Made by a program: the position numbers and the translations under genes. A DNA stretch of 64,000 nucleotides from Gymnorhina tibicen (taxonomy: Eukaryota > Chordata > Aves > Passeriformes > Artamidae): NCBI GenBank assembly GCA_013399875.1, contig VXAZ01007544.1, positions 591,155 through 655,154 of the forward strand, read 5' to 3'. The notes beneath the pieces were generated by a model that did not search any database, was not told where the DNA came from, and saw only the letters and a program-made list of their open reading frames with translations. This document shows positions 24,467 to 35,470 of the stretch, piece after piece (the first letter of the stretch is position 1; each line of letters starts with the position of its first letter).

Positions 24467-24915
24467 TGCTAAAAATAAAACTCCTTAGCAGCCCTGTAGC
24501 ACTAAGAAGCTGGCATTATTCATTCAGCCGGATGTACGGGGGATAACACCACTGAGCATACATGCTGATAATAGAAAAAGCTTCTGTTTATATACCATAT
24601 CTTACATACATATTCCTTGAGTTTTCTGGAATAAACACACATAGGATAATCATTTCCCCAAAATCATTAACATACGTTCCTTCCCCTCTGTGCATGAGTT
24701 CTGTCCTGGGGGTCTCCGTGGTGCTCCCTGGTGGTCAGCACCCCAAAGTCGTAACTGACCTCCTGGTGAATTGGTAAAAGCTGCCAGAACTGGGCTGATT
24801 GCTTTCCAGTTCTTCCCACAGAAAAAGCATTGTGAGGTTCCATATGCCAGTGGTTTTTGAAGAATAAGCATTGTATTAAGCCACCAGGTGCAAACAATTT
24901 TTCATCTAGCAATAG
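24467..24915 (-). mobile_element. Probable second LTR inserted in the ERVL-type element, minus orientation
   Basis: Read on the minus strand, this interval has LTR-like architecture. A TATA box occurs in GGTATATAAACAG (plus positions about 24585-24597), and GGCTGAATGAATAATGCC follows 60-80 bases later where a poly(A) signal region would lie. The outer end TTTTTAGCA gives a CA terminus. The opposite end near 24915 is not sharply defined and no convincing target duplication was found. The flanking ERVL-type text reads on both sides of it, which argues for nesting. The frames at 24.56-24.91 kb are LTR sequence, not genes. Confidence 0.55.
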
Positions 24916-25184
24916 GCTGAACCTGGAAAAGGTGGAAGGAAGGTGCTGCTTAATGTTTGTATTTGTTTCTCACAACCCGAATATTTTCTTAATTGACTAT
25001 ACATAAATTTTCTCCAATCTCAGTCTGCTTTGCCTGCAACAGTACTTGGTATGCAATCTCTCTGTCTTTATCACATCTCATGATCTTTCTCATTCTATTT
25101 TTCTTCCCCTTCCCCTTTGAGGAAGAGGAGGAGTGAGGGAGCAGTTGGGTGAGTTTTTGGCTGTTTGCCAGGGTTAAAGCAGCA
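24916..25184 (+). mobile_element. ERVL-type element, 3' terminal part after the interruption
   Basis: The expected continuation of the segment at 23940-24440 appears here: 'TGAACCTGGAAAAGGTGGAA', 'TTTGTTTCTCACAACCCGAA', a worn copy of the 'aataaatt' poly(A) region, 'AGTCTGCTTTGCCTG', 'ATCTCTCTGTCTTTATC' and finally 'GCCAGGGTTAAAGCAGCA' as the outer terminus. The order of these blocks matches the avian family, which is the main evidence. It is heavily mutated. Confidence 0.6.
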
Positions 25185-26296
25185 CTGTGTCAAACACCCT
25201 TGAGATTAGCATGGAATAGAATGTAGTATGTAACTGTTACTAATGACTTCTAAAAAACATCCCTGAAAGCATTACGTAAGTACTGAATTTCTTCATGACA
25301 TCATAATTAACACTTTTAATGTACACTGATTATGTTGCCTAAATCAGGGCTAAAGCACAGGAGCAGCCACTATGAGCTGGACTTGTCCATACGTAGGCAT
25401 CTCACACCATACAAACTATTCTGGGGGGCACCTGGCTTTTCAGAGGGGCAGGTTTCCTGTATGTTCTATTTCTTATCTGAGATGTTGCATGCACATATCT
25501 TTCATATCTTATGAAACTGAAATCACACCACATGCTAACAGTCGGTAAAATAGATATCTCTTTAGACTCTGCTAACCAAACAGACTACACTTCTTTGGAC
25601 TAACCTAGCAAAACTTTAAACGTTTAAGTATGGTCACTTGTGTTAGGTAACAACATCAAATTGACTCTTACCCTTCTTACATAACCCTTTGTGCTCTGGG
25701 GTTTTTTCCTGCCTCTTTTTCTGACAAGCTTGCTTGTTGTAGATGTGAAAGATATGAGGGCAGTACTTTGTTTAGCTTGGCAGTCAAATTTTTCTTGTCC
25801 AAATTAACAAGTGGTGTTTCCAAACAGAGTTCCATTTATTGAACTAACAGAAAAATATAGTTAAAATTTGGATCAATCTCTGTTGCTTGTACACCTCAGA
25901 AAACTTATTTTCTACATTAAAATACATTCTGGAAAATTCACTCAGCCTTAGGCAGAATATTATGTACACAGATACCCTTTGTAGTTTAAAAGTTTGGGAA
26001 ATATGCTTTAAGTAAGTTAGAAATAATCATCTTTAATTTAGGCTGTAGGTCTTTTCAGCATGACTCATACCCTCATCATTATCTTACCCTTACAGCATTA
26101 CTAAAATACTAGTGTAATTAAGATGAGTATCTTACAAAATTTCTCCCAAGGAAATTTATTACAGAAAAAAGAATACTTTCTCTTTTTTGACAATATAACC
26201 TTCCTTTATTTTTATAAAAATTGACAATATATGAATCTACTATATGATAAGGAAGTATTCTATATGACATATTTAAATACAATGCTAATAATTGCA

Positions 26297-26322
26297 ATGG
26301 TAATGGGTAATGGTAATGGGTA
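26297..26322. repeat. Short tandem repeat of GGTAATG/GGTAAT units
   Basis: The sequence reads as two copies of a 13-base unit (GGTAATGGGTAAT), a simple local expansion. Confidence 0.8.
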
Positions 26323-29300
26323 AAACTGTGTTATGAATAATATGACTTCACAGTCAGAATTAAAATGCTTAATAGAGTTGCTCCAATGTCAAGTTCTATT
26401 TTCACTCATTTCAAGTATACATTATTATCAAGGAATCTAAATGTAGCCAGTATTTTAAAAGTCATAAAAGGCAGACAGCAAGATAGAGAAGTAAGCATGC
26501 ACACACACACAAGTTGAACAGCTTTTTCCCACTGTTTTACAGAAGTATTTAACACTGGTATCAAACAAACTAAATCAGGTATGCATGACATCACACACCC
26601 CTGAGACCTTTAATTGAAACTGCATTAAAAACAAAAAGATGTCTTGATGTCCACAATCGACTTCAAGGGAAAAATAAAAATTTTCATCCAGCTGCATGAA
26701 AAGTGGTAGCTTTGTTGTGTTAAAAAAGTTTTAAATCAACAATGGCAACAAGCTGCATAATCACTAGTGTGACCAGTTTGTTTTATCACCTCAAGAAGAG
26801 CAGAATTTTTATGTTAAGGTCTTCACTGTGGTTCCAGTCATAGATGAATATGTGGGATTAGTGTACCTGAGAACAAAAGTCACCACTGGATTTTTAGTGG
26901 CCATTTTATAATTTTTGTCCACTTACTAAAGGTCATTTTTTGTACCACTGTAAAGACTGAGATACCTGCATTGTCCCTACACTTGCTATCTCAGCAGATA
27001 CATGCAACCGTCTTCATTACACAAGTAAACACAAAATACAAGGTTATCTTATGATCCCTGTTATGTTGTCAGCTTGTTTTGCAAACAGACATTGATGTGA
27101 TTATGATTAGGTAACAAAAATGAAGAGTGACTAATGATATTCCAGCGTAACAGTTAATCCCTTAAATTTCTATTGATATTTATGTTTTGATATCTATTCT
27201 ACAATGCAGTGCCCAAGGTAACAGACCAGGAAGTCCCAGAAAAATTAGAGAGGAAAAAATTAGTAAAATAAAAGCTAACACTGAGGTAGAAATTTTTGGT
27301 TTTGGAAAACCTCATGATTTTTAGAGTTAGTATTAAGGATACTCCTGACACTGACTTTTGACAAGGTTGTATTAGAAATGTAACACCCAACATCAACAGT
27401 CCAATATATAGTAGCTAGTTTTGCTTCTCAGAATGTTAGTTTTATATTGCAAGAATTAATAGATAATTTTATATTATGTGTGAGATCTATAACTAAACCC
27501 ACAGATTTTCTTGTAACAGTTAGCACTTTTTGGCCTATCCCAGCAGAAATGCCAAAGTAAGGAAAAAAATTTAAGAGACATGTTCCCTGTAAAGTCACAT
27601 ACAGAATTTTAGTGGACTTTTAATTGCCTTTAAATAAGCTAACTTCAGTTCTTGAAATAACCTAGCAACAGGGAAAGGGATCCTCATGGGTTTCTTCACT
27701 TCAGATTTGCTGTCCTGATTTCGAAGAAATCCCAAGGAATAAATAGATGAGAAACTTGTATGAGTAGACCAATTCAGCAATTCAAAGCTGGATTTTTTTT
27801 CCCCCATATAGAAAAGTAAAACCAGTAATAGTTCCCTTGTAGAAAACTGGAGGACAAGAAATGCTTCTAACTCTAAAGATGCATCTGAAAAAAAATCCTC
27901 TGTTTTCCCTTTCAAAATGAGATTCAAACACTATACCAACATATCTGCATTGAAGACAACAAAATGGAACGGAATGTAGCAAATTTACTGACTTCACAAT
28001 TTGGGGAGAGAATCTTGCTCTGTTCATCATTTCTTTGTGCAGCCTTAACCTTATGAAAGTTTTAAATCATTCAGCTCAGCTGGTCAGTGCAATGGCAGAT
28101 TACAGAGGCAGCAGTTCAAAGAGTGGGATCCCTTTTCACTTTCTTTTGAAGAGACATGCTAGAATTATTCCAGCCAGTTCAAATGGCCGAGAAACAGGGA
28201 AATCAAAGCGTAACATAAAGTACAAACAAAGTGCAATGTCTGCTGGGTCCGATTCCCGCACTTCAGCCCTCACAAGTGCAGAAGGTTGATGCATCTTGTC
28301 CTTTACATTTAAAGGCCATTTCCTCACTGGCCCCCTGTAGATATGAGTCAATAGCATATGAGGGTCTGTGCCTTCCTCCTCTATGGGTTTCTCCTATCTC
28401 TGTCTCTAACAGATGTGACTTTTGTGTTCTATATCCTACTTTTTCTTAAAAAACTACATTTATGATATGGGGCCCTTTTCCAAAATAGACCCTAACCCCT
28501 CTGGCTGCTGTTCCTTTTCTAACTGGGCTGCAGTCTTCTATGTCAGCTGCTGCTAATTGGTCCCTTAGTTGCAGCTAGGGAAATAATTGGTTTATATTGG
28601 TCTCTTTGAGCTGTGATAGGGTTTTTTCATCTTATCTTATCCACAATACTCCTGAATACCCATCATACAGAAAGATTAAGAAGATAGGAGCTTTAAATAT
28701 TCTAATACATTTGGTATTAAAAATTAGTCCTCAGGGTCCCAATCCTTTGGATTTAAGTAAAGTTGCCACTCTTAACTTCCATATTCTGAGATGATTGTAG
28801 ATGGAGAATATACATAGAATTGTTTGAGTGGGTTCAGCAATCAAAAGATCTGCTGCTGTCTGACCTAGCAGTTACCTACTTTCCCCATAGAAATATATGT
28901 ACACCCTTCATGGAAATCCTGCCAAATGAGGTAAAATTCATCTTTACAGTGGGCTGGGATCATACCAAACAAATACTTAGAGATCACAGTCAAATATCTG
29001 AAAAAAGACACTGGTAGATTATCATTCAGAGAGATGTCAGGATGTATTGTTTGTGGAAAAAAAAAAAGACTTGTGGCAACTTGCCTGCTTCCCCACGTCC
29101 TGGAGCCCAGCCAGGTACATCATTATTATGACACAAATGAATTTGTAAAGTGCATTTAATGGTATATCAACCTGTTTCATTTACCTGATAGCAGCTTTTG
29201 ATCATTCTTAAGAGTTTGCAATTTATTCTGTTTGCTTTTCATTTTTCTTTGTAGTGCATCACCCATCCAAATTTTTTGGCATGAATTTCAGTGATGCTTA

Positions 29301-30031
29301 CATTACTAGATCAGCAAATGTATGAGGATATTGCATTTTATGGGATCATTTTGATATGTTGTTTTTTCAGCATCTCTTTTTATCAGTGTCCAGCAAAAGT
29401 GTTCTCTAATTGTCCCATTTATTTTGTTGAAATAGTAATCAACCATACATCTGAAGTAATCAGCTTTAGGAAAATGAATTTTTTGATGACTTTCACCTAT
29501 ATTCGTTCATTGCAGCTTGCAAGGTGTGACTTCAAGCAAGTTTAGTGTGATTTTTTGGGCATACTTCCATTAAATTTCATGAGGCCATTTTAAATCAAAA
29601 ATTACTTTAGCAAAATAAAGGATGGGAATTCAAAATAAAGCAAGCTATTTTCTGAGCTCTCTTCCAGCTCTCTCCGGGCACATATACTTGCACGGGGAGC
29701 AATGCAAATATAGGTTCTGATATTGCAGCAGCCTGTCCATGTTCAGCTCCATGAATTGCACATGAACTATTAAGGCCAGCAGTGAATTTGACTTCTGGGT
29801 TCACATTGCTTCTTCTAGATTCAACCTGAGTACAGGCCATGGCTTTCAAGTACTTTAGATTCTGTGTTTAGTGGGGGGCAAAGTCCCTCTGGACTCATGT
29901 GTTAATACTTCACATGAATGAAGCTTCTCATGAAGCTTACTTGTGAGATCACCTTAAACTGTACTCCTAACTTTTGAAATGTGGAGCAGAGGGAATGCTG
30001 GTGACAGAGGCCCCATGTAAGGCTGGCCCGT

Positions 30032-30050
30032 CTCCTCATTCTATGAGGAG
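30032..30050. repeat. Perfect 8-bp inverted repeat, 3-base loop
   Basis: CTCCTCAT, TCT and ATGAGGAG form a short perfect hairpin. No function is suggested by the surroundings. Confidence 0.8.
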
Positions 30051-30355
30051 TTGCCACTGCGTGATGCAGCTTCTGACATGAGCATGTCCTCTCTCTCCCT
30101 CAAGAAGAAGTGTTTGGGAGGAAGGCCATGGCCAATATTACCTATATCCTCTGATAAATCCACTCCTGAAATAGTCTTTGTCTCCATCTCCTTATCTAGC
30201 AGTGACTACACAGATATGACAAATCTTGGTTGTACCCTTCTGACAAACCCGAGCATCTTACAAAGTAAAATAAATCAATGTTACCTCATTTGGGCAAATT
30301 AATAGTTAACCGACTACTTTCGAAGGGTATTTAAAAAAGTAAAAGAAATGTTTCC

Positions 30356-30882
30356 ATACAAGTTTGAAAACAAACCAGTGTGAGATCACAAGTCAGAATT
30401 ATAATTTAAGAGGAAAATTAAAATAAATGCAACAGTACAAGAACACTGACAGAGTCAGGATACAACCTGACACCCTGTTAGTCAGGGTGGTGGTAGCAGT
30501 CCAGATTAAATGGTCCTGTTGAAGCAGCGATCCTCTAGAAAGGTCTGGTCTTCACTTGAAGGTCCAGTAGTAGCTCTTGTCCTCTGGGAATCCAGTAGAT
30601 AAGGGCTGACTGTGGTATTCCAAATCGCAGATTATATCCAGGTGGGAATGCTTGGTTCCTCCCCCCTGGGCGGAGCATCTCACAACGGGATGATGTAATT
30701 TTCTGAGTCATGCTGTGGGTCCTTGATTGCCCATTAAACAGAGAGAGCTCCCGGAGGGAGTTATCAAGGATAAGTCATGGTAGGGGATAACAAACACTGC
30801 CCCACCTGCTTTAATGGCTTTAATGTGAAGATGATAATGGAATACATACTATTGGTTACATCTTACATTGTAACCTAGGACA
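30356..30882 (-). mobile_element. Passerine-type endogenous retrovirus LTR, minus orientation (solo)
   Basis: On the minus strand the element begins TGTCCTAGGTTACAATGTAA, the start of an LTR type I know from songbird genomes. It proceeds through a GC box (GGGCGG at 30668-30673 on the plus strand), a TATA box (GGATATAAT) and the block 'CACCCTGACTAACAGGGTGT'. The 3' terminus is worn: it lacks a clean CA and poly(A) signal. GTTTCC lies directly outside both proposed edges (30350-30355 and 30883-30888), consistent with a 6-bp target duplication. No internal retroviral sequence or second LTR adjoins it, so it is a solo LTR or an isolated remnant. Confidence 0.85.
30631..30673 (-). promoter_or_regulatory. 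LTR promoter elements: GC box and TATA box
   Basis: Inside the minus-strand LTR, a GC box (GGGCGG on the plus strand, 30668-30673) lies about 30 bases upstream of a TATA sequence (GGATATAAT, plus 30631-30639). This is the usual spacing for a retroviral U3 promoter. Activity cannot be judged from sequence. Confidence 0.6.
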
Positions 30883-33800
30883 GTTTCCTATGTTGTTTAT
30901 TCTTAGTTTAAATCTATCTATCTTTTATTGTTATTTAAATAGATTGACAGGCCCCCAGAAATTCAGTATTATTCTCAACTCTGTGGTAAAGCATCCAAAC
31001 AGTATGATAGTTGTATTACTGAAGCGAGAACTACATGTATAATGAGATTTCTCAGAGGAGCACTTCATGAAAAGCCATATTAGCTATTGAGGGCTACAAC
31101 AAACTGTAATGAGATTTAAAGGCTGGTCTACCTATTCTTTCAGAGCTACAGAGAGATCATGTCCTTGGAGAATTTACTACAAACACAGGAATGCTAGAAC
31201 CAATTTGAAAGTACAAGTGGATATTTGTACAAAAAGGAAATTTGTACTCTTTGTTAAGGTTAAGTTCCCTCCTATTCCTGAAGTATGATGCTTTAAGGAT
31301 TCACTGTCATGCTATATATTAATATTTTATCCTTGCATTGAGGATATTGATCTTGAATGTAAACTGCAGCATTTGCACTATTCAGATCATAAGTTATCAA
31401 GTCAGATTGATCTGCACTTATTATAAAGGTTATTGTGAAGCTTATTTCAAATGATTCATTTTATTCAGCAAATGAGTTAGAAAAGGACAGAATTTTAGAT
31501 GCTGTGACCTGAAACTATGAGTACTGAATACTGAACTCTGTATGGTTGGTTGAAATACATTTTAAAGTGGATTTTATTTATTTGGGTTTTCTCTATCTGT
31601 TGGACACAGCTTCATTCTGTTAAATTAGAAAACAATAATTACTGAGACCCTAAAGGAGAAGTTGGAAATCTTAGTACAAGAACGGTCTTTCAAGTTGTCT
31701 TTAATTCAGTGTAGCAGAACAATATAGTCAATAGCAAAGCAACTACGCTAAGCTGAACTGAAAGCTGAGAATTCTTATGCAACAAATGAAATTAACCATT
31801 TCTCACATAATGCAACAAACTTAAATAAATATGGCTCTAAGACATGAAAGGTTGCAAACAGTGAGATTGCATCTGTACTATTGCTCTATTATAACTGAAA
31901 TTAAAAAGTATTCTATGTTGAAAAACACTGCCACTAAAGAGACAGAAGTATTTTAGATGTTGACTCTTCGCAACCTAAAGTGAAGAAAATGAAAGTTTAA
32001 CAAGCCAAAAATGTACCCAGTGAGAAAATGTTTCATCATTCATGCACACATACTCTCATGCTCTTTGAACTGAATTTCAGAAGAGAAATAAGCTGTTCTA
32101 TATCTTTAAAGCCACCTGGATAATTTAATGTACTGTCTTCAGTGCTGAGACATTTTTCGATCAGTTTGTCTCCCTAGGGATGGGTGGCACGGTTCTTCCT
32201 CTGCCATCAACAGTAATATGATCCAGGCCATCCTAGGATGGGTCAACTGGGAAGTTTCAACACAGCTGTGTAGAAGACAGAAGTTTTAGGATTGCAATAG
32301 ATATTGTGCTTGTGGGGTGATCAAGTTAGGTGTAGACAAAGGAATTTAGCTAAGAATTTCTTTACTGTAGATACAACTCAGATATAATTAGCATTGGAAT
32401 AATATGTAATTTGGTTTTTTGCATATATGAAATCACACGGTACAATTTTTTTAGGTTGTTAACACTGGCTTAATTATTCTCCTATGTGATCTTAGCAATA
32501 AAATGGGAAGGATATTTAATCTCTAACAGCAGAAATGAATATAATCAATGATTTATTTCAATATTCTTATCTCAAGGTTATGAGTAGCTTTTATTTTTAT
32601 TTCTTATTGTAGCAAGATCTCTATGTCCCCTGAAGTAATTAGTAGCACATTACAAGATTTGACACTGTATTACTTAAACATGCTTATTTTTAGAATGTAA
32701 GAAGGAATTGCAGACTTCTGTAGTTCAAAACACAAGCTGATTAGTTTAAAATTATATCTACCAAGAACAATGTCTCTCTCAAAGCAGTCTTTTCTGTAGG
32801 TGGTGTTAAGGAAATCATGCCATATATTAGAAGGTTAATTTGAAGCATTTTTGCTTCCTGAAGTAAACTCAGAACATCATCTACTGATGATTTGTTTTGA
32901 TAAATCAGTATTTTAAAGTTTAGTTCCTGAGAAAATTCTCACTTCATGCAGAGTTGGAAAAGTTAGAAAGAGTTTTCAGAGTGTTTTGCACAAGATTTAT
33001 TTTTTAAATTCCACCATCTGAATAATTGCAGACAGGTTGATTTATTTTAAAATATGTTAAAAGACAGATATCTCAGTAGATTAATTAATCTTTTTTTTTC
33101 TTTTGTCTCTGAGGTAGAAAATAAGAGTTGTTCCTATCACTTTTCCAATACTTTAGATTGAATCAAAGGAGATGAGCTGTTCATACAGGATTTCAGGTAT
33201 TTTGGAGCATAATCTATGTCCATTTTAGATGAGTATTTGGCTCATAATTATAATTTTGGATAATGTTGTTCACGAATCTTACTCTTCTCTTTTGTCAGAC
33301 TTCTGAGAGATGCAGCAATTAAACGACACTGATTTGCAAAACTGAAGATCTGGTATTATGGATGTTGACCCATATGCTGTGTGCAGACAGGGAATACACT
33401 TCATGAAATTTTGAAGAGGAAAATTACTTCTTTCAAAATGATGGCATGAATGTAAACAAACAACTTGAACAGATCTTGAGGTAACGAAACACCTGATACA
33501 GAAAGTCATTCCAGACCCTTGAAACTAGTGTGACTCCCCATGTGGGTGTGAGAACTGGAAACTCAAGGAGGTAGTAATGAAAAACAGAGAGCAGATGGGA
33601 ATTCAGTTTCTCTAATTCTTGTGTCACCTGAGCTGGCTGGTTGTATTCTAGCTTGGGTATTTTTGCATGGTGCAACAATCTTTCATGTAAATATACCTTT
33701 AAGTAACTAACTTTGTGCCTGATATTTGGTGCTGTTCTCTATGATTGCACAGTTTTCATAAAAGCTTATTGGATTTTTTTTAATATCCTTGAAAGTAAAT

Positions 33801-34106
33801 TTTATCTTGAGATGGAAATGCACAACCCAACTGATATTTTGATTGATGTAGATAAAGAAGAACTTGAAATAGAGTGATCAAACCTTATCAAAGGTTTAAA
33901 CTTAATTTTTGTGACTGTGTTCGTTACTGGAAATTTTTTCCAACAGCAAATTTACAGTATTTCACTAAAGTTGTCCTAGTAAAATTTCCAAGGTATTTGT
34001 TCCAATTTTTAATTCATTTGATGATGAGCAGACCCACAAAATTAGTTTCTTCATACAAATCTTCAAGTATTTTATACACTGTTGATTTCATTAGAACTTC
34101 TACCAT
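30883..34106. other. AT-rich unique DNA, no gene seen
   Basis: No family or gene recognised. The overlapping minus frames at 33.28-33.68 kb (76 and 81 codons) have no homology I can name. Confidence 0.55.
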
Positions 34107-34361
34107 CTAGAGTCTGTGAATGACAAGTTCATGCCATCCAGTGGGAACCAAACAGCATGTCACCAAAGTCAATCTGCTGCTGATGTGCCTGCAGAAGTTA
34201 GTGTCCCATAAAACAGTGAGAGTAGTTAAAAACCACAGACCATAGCAGAGGAGAATAAATGCAGGATTTACAAGGTCATAGACCTCGAAGAGAAAAACAT
34301 ACACTCGGATCAAGACAAAAGAGATGAAATTCATGGTAATCCCAGAGCCAGGGAGAGGCAA
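34107..34361 (-). other. Hydrophobic 84-codon open frame; possible decayed membrane-protein exon
   Basis: The minus frame encodes two hydrophobic segments (about residues 10-26 and 32-52) separated by a short polar link, followed by a basic, Cys-containing tail. The first reads GITMNFISFVLIRVYVFLF. The arrangement loosely recalls the last helices of TLC-domain proteins (TLCD/TMEM56 type), where 'NGxLM...FFxxRI' precedes the final span, but identity is too low to call. A stop codon interrupts the same frame just upstream. No confident splice junctions or partner exons were found. Chance hydrophobicity from T-rich antisense sequence is a serious alternative. Confidence 0.15.
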
Positions 34362-35330
34362 TATGAAGATCTAGGCAGTACGGGGGAAGCTCAGGTGGTA
34401 TAGTATTTCTGCAACCGAGATGAGCTCCTGCAATTTAGGGAACATCTCCTACTTCAACTGAAATGATACAAACACCAGGGAAGAAAAGCATCATCTTCTG
34501 CTTTCCTCTCCAGTACTTAAACAGAGCTGTCCGATAAGAAATGTCTTTTGAAAAAAAGGACACTTCATTTGGGTCAATTCCAGGTTGAGTAGGTCTGATG
34601 AAGTACTCAAAATATAGAGATCATTTTGGGCCTCTAATACTATCAGAAATTACAAATTAAATGATGGAAAACCAACTCAAATATTCACTTAAGTTATATA
34701 GGAAAAAATCTGTCCTCCTTTATTTTTTCCCATGACTTAACTGAATTTTTTCTCAGATTGTAATGTGTTTCAAAGAGATAACTGCAAAATCAAGCATGAA
34801 TTGTATGTGTGCAAATGTCTTTTTTCTGCAAGATTGGCAGTTAAAGAGATTTCACATGAAGACCATAGGAGAAGCAGATTAAAACGTTGGCACATGGCAC
34901 TTAGTTTGAGACTTTTTTTCTATACACTTGACATGAAATCACTTTTTTCCTGATATTTCTCTCCTGAAGAAAACTAAAGGAAAAAAAAAGAAGATGAAAT
35001 GAGGAAGAAAAAAACTTTTAGAAGATAATGCAAAAGAGAAAAGCACCCACTTTTCCACAATGCTGTTCATTAACTTCAATATTGTCCTTGGTAGAAGGTT
35101 AGTTTTGGAAAAAAAAGTACTACATTTTAAAGAACTTTTTCTAGTTTTACTGTTACTGAACTATGTCTACCTATTATTTTGCTTCATTACTGTCATTAAA
35201 AAGAAAAACACAGACATTTATGTTTTCTGTCCTACTTTCAATTTTTAGTTTTGCTTTTTTGCATACAGAGGTCATTTGCATTAGTTTCTGTCCAGATTAT
35301 AGACTATTTAGGATAGAAACAGTGCCTTAT
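34362..35330. other. AT-rich unique DNA, no gene seen
   Basis: Nothing recognisable. A purine-rich patch at about 34.97-35.05 kb is the only texture of note. Confidence 0.6.
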
Positions 35331-35470
35331 TGTACTGGTTTTGAATGGGGTAGAGTTAATTTTCTTCATAGTAACTCATACGGTGCTGTGTTTTGGATTT
35401 GTGGCCAAAACAGTGTTGATAACATACCAAAGTTTTAACTACTGATGAAAAGGGTTTATACAACATCAAT
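35331..35470 (+). mobile_element. Truncated ERVL-type LTR, 5' end, plus orientation
   Basis: The segment starts TGTACTGGTTTTGAATGGGG and continues 'TAGAGTTAATTTTCTTCATA', 'GTGTTTTGGATTTGTGGCC' and 'AACAGTGTTGATAACA'. This closely tracks the first ~130 bases of a widespread avian ERVL-type LTR that begins TGTGCTGGTTTTGGCTGGG. After about 35470 the match is lost, so the rest of the LTR is deleted or too diverged. Confidence 0.85.

Larger units (their letters stand above)
25185..30355. other. AT-rich unique DNA, no gene seen
   Basis: No gene or repeat family is recognised over this stretch. Frames of 60-110 codons (for example 27595-27927 minus and 28035-28289 plus) overlap on both strands without protein features. 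The 28.04-28.32 kb part is GC-richer with several CpGs and might be conserved non-coding DNA. The string GGGTCCGATTCCCGC there resembles a tRNA B-box only by chance, as no tRNA fold surrounds it. Confidence 0.5.

Noticed and set aside
24562..24912. 71-81-codon frames on both strands
   Set aside because: These are within the putative nested LTR and have no independent support.
28240..28262. tRNA B-box-like string GGGTCCGATTCCCGC
   Set aside because: No A-box, anticodon arm or acceptor stem could be placed around it.
32450..32560. Possible third MIR-like relic around AGCAATAAAATGGGAAGG
   Set aside because: Only one block ('aaaatggg') resembles the family, and the flanking blocks are not in the expected order.
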